From Locusta migratoria (lineage: Eukaryota > Arthropoda > Insecta > Orthoptera > Acrididae): 64,000 bases of DNA. The notes under the pieces are model-generated. The model was not told where the DNA came from. It was given only the letters and a program-made list of their open reading frames with translations, and searched no databases. This document shows, piece by piece, positions 50,300 through 60,571 of the stretch (within the stretch, counting starts at the first letter, position 1; every line of letters starts with the position of its first letter). Where the stretch lies: the NCBI GenBank assembly GCA_026315105.1, contig CM048747.1, forward strand, positions 283,779,654-283,843,653, in the 5' to 3' direction. Both the position numbers and the translations under genes were made by a program.

Positions 50300-51678
50300 C
50301 TACTGGCCATTAAAATTCCTACACCAAGAAGAAATGCATATGATAAACGGTATTTATTGGACAGATATATTATAGTAGAACTGACATGTGATTACATTAT
50401 CACGGAATTTGGGTGCATAGATCCTGATATATCAATACCCAGAACAACCACCTCTGGCCGTAATAACGGCCTTGATACGCCGTGTCATTGAGTCAAACAG
50501 AGCTTGGATGGTGTGTACAGGTACAGATGCCCATGCAGCTTCAACACGATACCACAGTTCATCAAGAGAAGTGACTGGCGTGTTGTGACGAATCCGTTGC
50601 TCGGCCACCATTGACCAGACGTTTTCAGTTGTTGAGAGATCTGGAGAATGTGCTCGCCAGGGCAGCAGTCGAACATTTTCCGTATCCAGAAAGGCCCGTA
50701 CAGGACCTGCAACATGCATTATCCAGCTGAAATGTAGGGTTTCGCAGGGATCGAATGAAGGGCAGAGCCACGGGTCGTAACACATCTGAAATGTAACGGC
50801 CACTGTTCAAAGTGCCGTCGATGCGAACAATAGGTGATCGAGACGTGTACCCAATGGCACCCCGTACTATCACGCCGGGTGATACGCCAGTATGGCGATG
50901 ACGAATACACGCTTGCAATGTGCGTTTACCGCGATGTTGCCAAACACGGAAGCGACCATCATGATGCTGTAAACAGAACCTGAATTCATTCGAAAAAATG
51001 ACGTTTTGCCATTCGTGCATCCAGGTTCGTCGTTGCGTACACCATAGCAGTCGCTCCTGTCTGTGATGCAGCGTCAAGGGTAATCGCATCCATGGTCTCC
51101 GAGCTGATAGTCCATGCTGCTTCAAACGTCGTCTAACTGTTCGTGCAGATGGTTGTTGTCTTGCAAACGTCCGATCTGTTGTCTCAGGGATCGAGACGTG
51201 GCTGCACGATCCGTTACAGCCGTGAGGATAAGATGCCTGTCATCTCTACTGCTAGTGATACGAGGCCTTTGGGATCCTGCCCTCTTGAACCCACAGATTC
51301 CATACTCTGCTAACAGTCATTGGATCCCGACCAACGCAAGCAGCAATGTCGCGATACGATAAACCGCAATTGCGGTAGGCTACAATCCGACCTTTATCAA
51401 ACGTGATGATATGCATTTCTCCTCTATACGCGAGGCATCACATCAACGCTACACCAAGTAACGCCGGTCAACTGCTGTTTGTGTATGAGAAATCGGTTGG
51501 AAACTTTTTTCATGTCAGCACGTTGTAGGTATCGCCACCGGCGCCAACCTTGTTTGAATGCTCTGAGAAGCTAATCACTTTCACATCACAGCGTCTTCTT
51601 CCTTTCGGTTGAATTTCGCATCTGTAGCACGTCATCTTCGTGATGTAGCAACATGGTTGCCTGGCAATGGCCAGGAGT
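50300..51678 (-). mobile_element. Tc1-like DNA transposon, near full length
   Basis: The left end TACTGGCCATTAAAATT and the right end (reverse complement TACACTCCTGGCCATT, then GTTGCTACATCACGAAG) are inverted-repeat termini at TA. The enclosed minus-strand transposase occupies most of the element. The Tc1/mariner superfamily moves by cut and paste into TA sites. Indels and stops in the coding region make this copy inactive. Confidence 0.85.
50432..51416 (-). pseudogene. Tc1-like transposase, frameshifted
   Basis: It starts MHIITFDKGRIVAYRNCGLS with helix-turn-helix features (SYRDIAACVGRDPMTVSRVW). The second DNA-binding part and LKQHGLSARRPWMRLPLT-like segment follow. The catalytic region has VIFSNEFRFCL (first Asp region, D changed to N in SDE) and RNPTFQLDNACCRS (the QQDNARPH region, altered). 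The end RAHSPDLSTTENVWSMVAEQ (PDLSPIENVW type) holds the third acidic residue. It ends ARGGCSGY at 50432. At least two frame breaks are visible. Confidence 0.8.
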
Positions 51679-51829
51679 GTATATACATTCAGTGTGAATG
51701 TTCAGGAGGCATTGGAACTAAAGTGACACGATACGTTTTTAATGTGTGTATATGTGATCTAGAATGTAAGACAGATATAATCAGTTCGGACCACCAAGCG
51801 AAATGAAATCAACCACAAATTACCAAGTA

Positions 51830-52947
51830 CAGTAGAACCTCTCAAACTCTACACAATGTGGACTTATAGGTTGTCGAGTTTTGAGGTTATCGAGTTTTGA
51901 GGAACTTAAATAAAAATAACTAGGAGTTGAATAAAAACGCTTATTTAGAGTATTAAAATTGTACATTTATTGATTTATTGTATATAATAATATATTTATA
52001 TCAACATTTATAACTTATAATGGAAAATTAAAAATAATTTTGAGAAAAAAGGCCTAGTAGAATCTGAAAATACAGTGTTCATTACAATTATTACTGAAGT
52101 GGTTTATGCTGGTTATAAAAAGTCTATCACAGTTAGTTATGGGAAGTTTTCTGAACACTAGAAGAAAAGTGTAAAATAAAACTTACTGAAGTCGTTTGAA
52201 AAACCCTGTGATTGAAGACTACTTTTGTCTCCACACAGGTCCAGATATAGGCGTTCCCTTCTCCCTGTGCACACGGAACCATTGGTAAAGGGTTTCGCTA
52301 ACTTTTTCGATCCAGGCATTTCTCATTCGTTTTAGTTCCGCGATGGATTCTGTACACTGTCTTTTCAAACACCATGATTCAATTACAGATTTCTTTTTCT
52401 TCCAACCGAGCACTGTAGACCTACCGATGTTCAAATCCAACGCTATTTTATTTACGCTTTCACCACGATCAAGTCTTTTTAGGGCACCAAACTTTGCTTC
52501 CATTGACACTGGCACTTGTTTTCTCTTCTTCTCCGCCATACTGTCGCTCTATATTCCAGCACAAAACTCGTTTAAACAATTTGCAATCACTCTCGAACAA
52601 AAGCAACTGACCACAACTATGTCTCAACAAACAGTAAACTGAACGCCCAGTGACGACAATGCACTGAGGGTAGTTTATGGTCTGCGGCCTCACGATAAGG
52701 AAAGTGGCCACAGGAATCGCCGAACGTGTGCGAACAATAGCCCGCCCCAGCTGGGCAGGTAAAGGGTGCGTTGGACGACATTAGAAAACCCAGTAACCTA
52801 GTCTGAGTCTCTAGCGCTCTCGGGCGGCCTATGTACTGGTGGGAAGCTTTACGTTATGGGCGGTGTAAAAAAAAATATTAATTCACCAGCCCTGTCGAGT
52901 TTTACGGAATGTCGAGTTTCGGGAATCGAGTGTGAGAGGTTCTGTTG
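51830..52947 (-). mobile_element. pogo/Tigger-like element, internally deleted
   Basis: Ends CAGTAGAACCTCTCAAACTC on the left and, in reverse complement, CAACAGAACCTCTCACACTC on the right are inverted repeats. Each is bordered by TA (51828-51829, 52948-52949). At 1.12 kb it is too short for a full transposase and keeps only the DNA-binding domain frame. GAGTTTT-type words recur inside both ends (subterminal repeats). Confidence 0.85.
52219..52539 (-). CDS. CENP-B/psq-type DNA-binding domain protein of the Tigger-like element
   Basis: The 106-codon frame is intact. Residues 8-55 form a helix-turn-helix of the CENP-B N-terminal type (FGALKRLDRGESVNKIALDL, then GRSTVLGWKKKK). A second part, ALYQWF-like (ETLYQWFRVHREKGTPISGP), is the start of the CENP-B-type second DNA-binding region. 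The DDE catalytic core is absent. A truncated transposase that binds the termini without cutting could act as a repressor of full-length relatives; that is inference. Expression is unknown. Confidence 0.6.
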   Translation of the reverse strand: MAEKKRKQVPVSMEAKFGALKRLDRGESVNKIALDLNIGRSTVLGWKKKKSVIESWCLKRQCTESIAELKRMRNAWIEKVSETLYQWFRVHREKGTPISGPVWRQK

Positions 52948-53039
52948 TATTATAGGAATGTTGAATGATATACACTAGTTAAAAAATAATTAACAATTGG
53001 CTTGATAGGATGAATCTTTATAATGATCACCTCAGTGTA

Positions 53040-53340
53040 CTGAACAGGCTAACCGCTCGTCAAGTAGCAGCGCTGTAATGGGCAGCGTGCGTCGGAGATA
53101 GCGAGGCGGTGCAGCCGCGATCTGGCCGTGGCAATCGGGCCGCCGCTCAGCCCAGCCGTCGGCGCCTGTGATGGCGCAAAAAGGCCTGCGGTAGCCAGCG
53201 CAGCCCAGCCCAGCCCGCCCCCTGGCCACAGTGGGCGTGTTGTGGCGCGGACCGCCCACTCACAAAAACTCCGCCGGCGCCACGGGCGGCCGCCGCACAA
53301 GCCGACACACGCAATCTGCCCCCTCCTACCGCTTTGCCCG
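53040..53340. other. strongly GC- and CpG-rich island
   Basis: About 300 bp of unusually high G+C for this window, with open frames on both strands rich in Ala, Gly, Pro and Arg, which is expected from composition alone. No domain or splice structure is convincing. It may be a CpG island or part of a repeat; a tRNA-like head (GCGAGGTGGCGCAATGG) follows at about 53434. Confidence 0.5.
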
Positions 53341-53433
53341 CAACTAACCAGTTAGGCAGCCCAGTGATGCAAAAAAAGAGCGAAAACAAACTCGAGTGTG
53401 ACAGGTGTTTTAACGTACAAGCGCGTATACCCA

Positions 53434-53520
53434 GCGAGGTGGCGCAATGGTAACTCGAGGCCAGTCAGTGGCGAGTCTAGGAGTCGGCCACCGCTGACGA
53501 CCTCGCGCCTGTGACGGCCT
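53434..53520 (+). repeat. tRNA-headed SINE start, second family
   Basis: CAGCGAGGTGGCGCAATGG is the box A region of the second SINE family (better seen at 57215). The rest of the element is not recognisable, so this is a 5' fragment. Confidence 0.4.
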
Positions 53521-53569
53521 TGCAAAGCAGTCGACTAATTTGTTACCATATATAGTTATCTGTAAATAT

Positions 53570-54655
53570 ACATAACACTTCTGCTGCCAAAGATATTAAA
53601 CATAAGGAGAGGCATTGAATTAAAATATATGCGGTGGCCGGGATTCGAACCCCAGACCTCCTACTTACTAGGTAGATGCTTTACACCACTTATATATATC
53701 GGTAGGTCTGTTCCTTGCTGACGCTGATAGCTTTTGTCCTTTCTTGTTCGGCGTGTTCTTGGCTCAGCGCGCTGAACCACTCAGCTAATACAGCGTTATA
53801 GGCTAACCAATTATACGGACTGCCTCAAAGCACGTCTCCCTCCACACCACATACTTTAATTCTGCCTCATGTTCCCTATGAAATGCGTATCAAATTGCCA
53901 GGACTCTCCTACATTGGAGTAGCACCGCAGCAAAGAACGCGAATATGAACTATCCCGCCTTGTTCCTCAGGCCGATGTGATAAAAATATCAACAAATAAT
54001 ACAATTCCTTGAGACAACATTGTCTCGTTATACCAAACGTATTAAACATAAGGAGAGGCACTGAATTAAAATTTATGCTGTGGCCGGGATTCGAACCCGG
54101 AACCTCCTACTTACTAGGTAGGTGCTTTAGACGAGCAATGTTGTATTATTTTTTGATATTTATATCACCGCGGCCTGAGGAACAAGGCGGGATAGTTCCT
54201 ATTCGCGTCCTTTGCTGGAGTGCCATTCCAATGTAGGAGAGCCCTGGCCATTTCACACGCATTTCACAGAGAACATGAGACAGAATTAAAGTATATGGTG
54301 TGGAGGGAGACGTGTTTTCAGTCAGTATCGTTGGTTGGGCTACAGTGCTGTGTTAGCTGATTGGTCCCAGGCGCCGTGGCTCAGCGCGCCCGGTCATGGG
54401 GCTGAACGCCCTCTGTAATAATAATTAAAAAAATTTTTAAAAAAATAAAAAAGTGGTCTCAAGTATCTACCCTAGTAAGTATGGAGGTCCCGGGTTCGAA
54501 TCCCGGCCACACCATAAATTTTAATTCAATGCCTTTCCTTATGTTTAATACCTTTGATATAATGAGACAATGTTGTCTCAAGCAGTTGTATTATTTATTG
54601 ATGTTTTTATCACCTCGGCCTGAGGAATAAGGCGGGATACTTCTGCTACCATTCA
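53570..54655. mobile_element. composite foldback with tRNA-Thr-like core
   Basis: Arms of about 174 bp, 53831-54004 and 54141-54314, are inverted around a loop holding a tRNA-like segment (GGCCGGGATTCGAACCCGG then CTTACTAGGTAGG on plus; a tRNA-Thr(AGT)-like anticodon and T arm on minus). A second inverted pair overlaps it: 53950-54120 against 54468-54639, each including its own tRNA-like end. A third partial arm lies at 53580-53690. A SINE-type box A (GTGGCTCAGCGCGCCCGG) occurs at about 54378. The design recurs at 63480-63680. Confidence 0.65.
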
Positions 54656-54673
54656 CGAGTTTTAAATGTTTTT

Positions 54674-56084
54674 ATTTTGTTTAGCACGACACATTTCGGG
54701 AAATTATTCCCATTTTCAAATGCGGTTTTGCGCTATTCCATTTTACTTGCTGTGTTTCTGTGTCTTTATTGCAATGATTAATGTGCGAATTTTAATTATT
54801 GATCGGTCGGTAGAACATGAGAAAGACAAAAGCATCAATTTCCTGGACCTAAATATTACACGGCACATTTAACATTTACAGAAAAAGTACAGTGACAAAA
54901 TCCAAAATCCCTGCAACCTCAAGTCACCCAAATGCTCATAAACAGGCAACATAAGACAACCAAAATACCTCTGACCCAAGAAAACGAGAAACAGGAAATA
55001 AACACATTGTAACAAATTGCAATAGCCAATTATTACCCACTGTCCATGATAGACACAGTACTGAACACAATGAAGAAAAAACGCAGAAAAAAACCACACC
55101 ATAGAAGAAAAAGACAAAAACAAATATATACATCCAGCATCCTATACATTGGTAATTGCAAACAGTTTTTAATACCACAAAGTAAAAATAGGCTTTCCCA
55201 CAACCAGCAGATTGCAGTAGAAACTAATAAACAAAATTCAATGTAATCATGCCCCATATTCTGATTCTGGAATATAAAAAGTAACATGCTCAGATTGTTC
55301 CATGTTCTACCTACGAGAAACACGACGAGATATCAACACCAGGTATACCGAACACGTCAAATCCTACTCACAAAATAGACACACAACATCAGCAATACTA
55401 ACACATATACACAATATAGGCCACCCATTTACCAAAATTGAGCAGAACATCAAAGTACTCCACCGACTAAATAAAGGGCATAAAAAGGATTTGCTTGAAG
55501 AAGTGGAAGTATATTTACATCATACGAAATTTGGTGATAAAGTACTAAACGTGAAGCTAGAAACTGAATCAGTTAATTTTTTGATGTTTCCACAATATAC
55601 TCATATAAAATGCTAACAAATAGAAATAAGCTCCATTGCAAATAGCCATAAACAAATCATAGCCAAGATTATTAATAAAAAACATCTTGTTTCAAAATGT
55701 ATCATACTGTACGAAAAATATGTTACTTTATCTTTTTAACTCAGTGTAACGACATCTTTGTAACCGTTTATATACATACGTTTGTTTTGTTAACATTGAT
55801 GTATACTGTGCAGAAAACTTTTGTTCTGATTGCTTGAAATGTGTCATATTCTACACAAATGGACCATCAAGAAACTGTAAGTAGAAGTTTTCAAAATATT
55901 TCGCCATTTACTGTATATAAAGACCGTCCAATAAGTAAAATTCACGCATTTAATCATTGCAGTAAAGAAAAGCAAAACAATGCAGAATCTCAAACATGAC
56001 AAACACCGCAACTAAAATGGGATAGCGCAAAAATGCATTTGAAAATCGGAATTAATTACCGAAATGCGTCGTGCTAAACAAAAT
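54674..56084 (+). mobile_element. Penelope-like element P6 with hammerhead-bearing inverted arms
   Basis: The left arm (54674-54812) is inverted at 55921-56084 with moderate divergence. Outer ends share TTTTGTTTAGCACGAC. Read outward, both arms have a TTGAAAAT..GGGAAT..TTCCCGAAAT (left, minus, 54685-54722) or CGGAATTAATTACCGAAATG (right, plus, 56037-56072) order, fitting a hammerhead core whose CTGANGA box has decayed. The interior carries reverse-transcriptase C-terminal and GIY-YIG remnants. Confidence 0.65.
54800..55616 (+). pseudogene. Penelope-like RT C-terminal and GIY-YIG remnant of P6
   Basis: KSINFLDLNITRH (about 54830-54868) is the conserved segment at the end of the Penelope reverse transcriptase. 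A decayed linker follows. From about 55280, CSDCSMFYLRETRRDINTRY then TEHVKSYSQNRHTTSAILTH, IGHPF and HKKDLLEEVEVYLH give the C-terminal GIY-YIG half (R...EH pattern kept) to the stop at 55614-55616. The GIY tripeptide itself is lost. Confidence 0.7.
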
Positions 56085-56129
56085 CGATGTCTTCTTGGAC
56101 TTTGCTTTCGAAAGAGGCAGATATCATTT

Positions 56130-56960
56130 CTACAGCAACTAAACTATTTTTAGGCTTCATCAATAAAGTTTATGTCTATTTACAAGATCAAGCAGGCCTT
56201 GGAAACTTATAGAAACTAAATTGACATTTAAACCTATGTCTGAAACACGATGGCAAAGCAAAATCTGAACAGTAAAAGCGATATTTTCCAGTTAGATGAT
56301 GTCATGGAAAGCGGCAATGACCTGCGAAATAAAACTGAAGATTCCAAATTTGTTACTGAATGTGAAACAGTCTTGAACTGAATATTAACTTTTGAATTTA
56401 TTACTGCAATAGACATATAGCACCAGATTTTACTACGCGTGAACAACTTAACTATGGCAGTCGGTTCCAGTGAACCTGAAGGTCACGACTGATTCTTTAC
56501 GTCCATTTCGTAATACAGGATTTTAAACATGTATTGCAGAAGATCGATTGTTTGCAGAAGAAATTAGTTACGAAATTGAAACTCAGTTAAAATGAACCGA
56601 AAATACAAATTCATGAAACTATACAATCTATTGAAATTCAGTATAGAGTTCACTTTTTCAACACAATGATAGATACTCAAATAGTCGACATTCAAAGCGT
56701 TGAAGGAATACTTTGATCGATTTGGTTTTATTTACATCACTTATTTGAAATCTGTATACAAGGAGGACTTTCTCAAGAATTGTAATAATTTAGGTACAGT
56801 ACTTCGAAAGACGAAAATAGTGACTTACACCCTTTCGAACTTTATAACTAAATTCAGTTTTTAAAAACCAATAAGAAAGAAGCTTCTCAAAGTTAAAACT
56901 GATTAAGAAGTCAATAACGACTATCTGCGTTGTCAGTACTATAAATTGAAGCGCAAACAG
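56130..56960 (+). pseudogene. hAT-type (ZMYM/KIAA1586-like) transposase remnant
   Basis: Across frames the plus strand reads FKPMSETRWQSK (the TRW motif of hAT transposases). Further on it reads GFIYITYLKSVYKEDFLKNC then NNLGTVLRKTKIV and ELYN-like positions, resembling the segment between catalytic residues in ZMYM1-like hAT proteins. No catalytic triad is demonstrable, and indels are frequent. Terminal repeats not found. Confidence 0.45.
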
Positions 56961-57214
56961 TGCCTGATATTAATTATGACATAATCTTTAAAAAATAGTG
57001 AGGCGAAAAATCAAAAAGTTTGCTTATTTTAATTTGTTTTTGTTTGTTGTAATTTTTGTCATTTCAGTAATACTTGTATGGTATACCGATAAAATTTGAG
57101 TATAATAATAATCGTTGATGAGTAATTTGGCTTATTTAATCCAACATCTTCTTCCTGATTAAAAAATGAAAGAGGCCTCGTAAAGATTACTGTTGCCGAC
57201 GTCCAGTTTTCGCC

Positions 57215-57368
57215 TAGCGCCGCCATTGCACAGTGGAATCGTATTCGGAAGGACGGCGGTTTAAACCCGCCTCTAATTTACGTTTTCCGTGATTTCTCTA
57301 TATTGCTCCAGGCAAACATTGGCATAGTTTCTTTAAAAAGACACGGACATTTACTTCGCCCATCCGTG

Positions 57369-57404
<36 letters not shown>

Positions 57405-57473
57405 ATCTGAGCTTGTACTCCGTCTGTGATGACCACGATGACGGGACGTTAAATACTAAACTTCCTTCCTTCT
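57215..57473 (+). mobile_element. second-family tRNA SINE with internal poly-A
   Basis: The head GCGCCGCCATTGCACAGTGG and box B GGCGGTTTAAACCCGCC are followed by ACGTTTTCCGTGATTTC and CAGGCAAACATTGGC. A 34-A run (57369-57402) then interrupts it before the family's end TGAGCTTGTACTCCGTCTG and GGGACGTTAAATACTAAAC with a CTTCC tail. A layout with A-run inside suggests an expanded internal A-stretch or a composite of two truncated copies. Confidence 0.6.
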
Positions 57474-57479
57474 ACTTCC

Positions 57480-58325
57480 ACATATTTTCGGCCTCTTTTT
57501 CCGCTGCTAGACACCTGTTTCGTATCAGTCAATCTGGCTCGTGCCCAATACTAGGTTGCATGGTCGCTTATTCAATGTATAGATCGAACAGAAGAGGCGA
57601 ATGGCTCCCTTCCTAACTTACGCCCTTCTTAATTTGATTTCTTTATACTGGTTTTCATATTGTCCTTCTTGTAACTATTGCATAATTCGCAATTGTTAAA
57701 TATGTATGGGAACTGAATGTAGGGATCCAGTGTGATAGGTAGGTCCGTCGAAATCATACAGGACCAATTGTCTCCTCCTCCTTATCCTCCAGCTGTCTTT
57801 CACCATCTCTTCCGCCTTCCCCCTTCTAGCTGTGTCAACCTCCTTTCCACTTTTTTCTATTCACCTCCTCCTACCCTATCTCTCCCTTATTTCTCTCTCT
57901 CTAAGCTAGAGTAACAAACGTTGATTGAGACTTGACATTGCTTAAAATGAATGCGTAAAACTGTTGGCGCCAGTGGTGTAGAGGTAAAGCGAGATCTCAC
58001 CAACTGCTAGCTGTCTGATGATAGTAGTTTCAATGACACATAGTTTTTAACCTGAATATGCTTACAAAGTTTCCGACGATTCAGATCCTGAACTTGCATT
58101 CCCAGCCTAACCCAATAAGCCACCAGTGCAATATTACTGTTGTCTCCAAAACAAACGGCCGGGAAGAAACCAAAACTGCTCATTGTTCTCTATCCTCTAT
58201 CCGACGAGGGAGTACATATTTGGGTTAAAGTTGTTGGCCCTTTTGAGAAGAAGTTTAATGTTCAAGGAGATGTGTTGGTGTATAATCATAATTAAATAAA
58301 GAGATCCTTTCCTTTTATCCTGTGA

Positions 58326-58363
<38 letters not shown>

Positions 58364-58440
58364 ATATACAAGGAGAAAGAATATCTGTGGAAAAAACGTT
58401 TTTCGAATAGTTGCCATGCCCTACCTTCATTTTTGAAAAC
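57480..58440. other. unassigned sequence with poly-A tract
   Basis: Holds a C/T-rich tract (57770-57900), a weak tRNA-like word (AGTGGTGTAGAGGTAAAG at 57969) without a cloverleaf, and a 31-A run at 58331-58361. No gene. Confidence 0.45.
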
Positions 58441-58462
58441 GCTCATTTTCACACCACGGTAC

Positions 58463-58652
58463 AGCGATTCCCGGTCCGGTCGGGATGATCTCCGCTCGGA
58501 GACTGGGTGTTGAGTCGTCCTCATCATTACTGACACGCAAGTCGCCGAAGTGGCGTCGACTAAAAAGACTTGCACCAGGCAGGATGAATACGACCCCAGT
58601 TGGGCTCTAACGGCCATAAATGCCACACGATCATCATCATCATCACTTGTAT
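58463..58652 (+). mobile_element. SINE 3' half with (ATC)n tail
   Basis: The words GATGATCTCCGCTCGGAGAC, TGGGTGTTG, AAGTCGCCGAAGTGGCGTCG and AGACTTGCACCAGGC are the body of a known type of orthopteran tRNA-SINE (recognised from memory). It ends in an ATC repeat at about 58630-58647. The tRNA head is mostly lost. Confidence 0.55.
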
Positions 58653-58720
58653 TACTGTATTTAACAAAAACTGGACACTTGTGCTATATTTATTGCAATT
58701 CGTCTATATAACCACCACAT

Positions 58721-59116
58721 TTTTGTGGCGTAAAGTCAGCGCCACACGCCAGACGCACGAGAACGATCGTGGAGAAGGCAGCGGACGACCAGCAGCCAAT
58801 CACACGCCGGCGCCGTGCATCCTGGGGGGAGTAACCTAGAAGCGCGCCCTCTAGGCCGACATGCGTCTGGATCTTAATTCGACTCTGAAATAGGCAGTCA
58901 CTAGGACAGCGCAGCTAGCATCGAGGAAGAAGACGACGCCGCAAGAAGAGAAGAGACAGACCTATGTATAAAAGTTGAGTATTGGTTATTTCTGTAAATA
59001 AAACTTTTATTACTAATCTGTACAGCTGTTATAGATGTCCACGCATCCTGAACAGAACCTTTCCTGAAAGACAGGCCGGGAAGAACTACATAGAGGCTAA
59101 CCAGAACGACAAAACA
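58721..59116 (+). mobile_element. solo LTR (copy 2 of the pair)
   Basis: It aligns end to end with the reverse complement of 2750-3155. Promoter-like TATAAAAG at about 58969-58976 and AATAAA at 58996-59001 sit in the usual LTR positions. The 5' end has an imperfect palindrome (TGGCG....CGCCA). No target duplication is evident, so this copy is older or rearranged. Confidence 0.65.
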
Positions 59117-59119
59117 TAA

Positions 59120-59290
59120 AATACCATGTATATTACAAACATATTTACATTCTATATATGATAAATACGTAGCCAATGATCCTGCTCGATAATGGGCATA
59201 CTCAAATCTGACTTCAGCTAAGCGTAATGATTAATACCTAACTATAGAAGACAACCGTCGTATGTGTCTGTGTAACATAACGTATTCTTG
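59120..59290. other. unassigned AT-rich sequence
   Basis: A short gap between the LTR and the mariner remnant; the mariner 3' terminus may lie within it. Confidence 0.4.
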
Positions 59291-60560
59291 AATGTACGAA
59301 GGAAGATCGGAAAGTGACGAACGATACTTTTAATCAAAAGTTAATAAATAGGTAAGAAAACAAAAAGCGCCAATGAACTAACATCTTTTATCCGATTATC
59401 TACATGGTTACCAAGGTTATCAATACATTTTTCCCATTCTGGTACCAATTTCGGTATGGCTTGTACGTAGAAGTCAGTTTGGTTGGAGAACATCCATCTG
59501 TTGCAAATTGCTCAGGGGCCAGAAATTTCTTTATGGAACCAAACAGATAGAAAGTCCGACTTCGAAGGTGCATACTAGAGCGCCTCCCACGCAGTTTTGG
59601 CCATCATCTCACAGGAGCAACAACTAGGGGCGATCACTGTCATTAACAAGTTTGACACCACCAGCATTGATGTTAAGGTGTCTGTCACGAAGAGCATACA
59701 CAATTGTCCCGATTCAAAAAAGTAGCCACCCAGGGGCCTCACGGTTCTTTCGTGAGCACGTGCGTGGCGAACATGAGGTCAGAAGCTAATGCAGTCTTTC
59801 TTCCTTCTTTCGTCCCTGGACTGTGTTTCCTTCCTTTTCCGTTCTTTCCGATCCTCACTCCTTCCCTTCCTAACAGAAGGACTGATGACCTTAGCAATTT
59901 GGTCCCCCTGTCCCAAACAATCAGCCAACAAAGTAGGTCTACCAATAACATATCATGCATACCCTAGAAAACTGCCACAAGGACTTTCCTCGGAGGTAGA
60001 GTCACTTCGATTTTTTTCCGATCTGGGGTCCACTGTGTTTCCGCCGCATAAAGGCTTGCTTGGTTCTGGATCTGCAGTGGTACACTCACATCGCCAGTGA
60101 CGATCCCGTGCCGAAACATCTTCCCTTCCGCGAAGCAAAGCGTTAGGTCATCCAAGTGTCATCATTCGCTGGCACTTCTGTCTCTCAGGTTGTTAGGCAC
60201 CGAGAGCGCACAAACTTCATGAAATTTCAACTTGTTATGAATAACGTCGTACATCGCACCTTACGAAACGTTGAACTCCTACCACAAGGTTCGCAGTTGC
60301 ACACGCCTGTCGTTCAAACCTGCTGTTTCAATGGTTCTGATTTTCTGCGGGGTAGTAGGTGTTTACTGGCCTTCCGGAGCGTGGCAAACCACAGAAGCTC
60401 ATATGGCCGGCCGTCTTGCAAGATTGTACACCCCGTCGAGACCCTGCTACGGTCCATACAGTGCACTTTGGCCCACAAATATCAAAGTCCATTTTTGTAT
60501 CGTTGCTCAGGCTTCTCTCTCTAGGGCTACACAGTGAACCAAAATTACGTCTCAGCGCAA
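59290..60560 (-). pseudogene. mariner transposase remnant, interrupted
   Basis: Minus-strand reading gives, from the right, a helix-turn-helix region (RRVQLRTL-like then AMYDVIHNKLKFHEVCALSV near 60210-60290). The segment GKMFRHGIVTGDVSVPLQIQ follows (60060-60130, the catalytic ITGDE.W region with E changed to V). Then comes TQWTPDRKKIEVT, and after an insertion at 59705-59960 a C-terminal TRMGKMY-like tail near 59430. Heavy decay makes it inactive. Confidence 0.55.
59705..59960 (-). mobile_element. SINE-like insertion in mariner remnant
   Basis: On minus, GGCTGATTGTTTGGGACAGG, GGGGACCAAATTGCTAAGG and GTCATCAGTCC are words of an orthopteran SINE body, followed by a purine-rich tract. It interrupts the transposase between TVFFD-like and C-terminal segments. 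No target duplication was recognised. Confidence 0.45.
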
Positions 60561-60571
60561 GCTTCTAACTA

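Noticed and set aside
53032..53389. Several Gly/Ala/Pro-rich frames of 75-83 codons
   Set aside because: All come from one GC-rich patch where stop codons are rare; they overlap in five frames, so none is credible without transcript evidence.
57962..58120. Possible tRNA gene at GTGGTGTAGAGGTAAAG
   Set aside because: No anticodon stem or T arm can be paired downstream.
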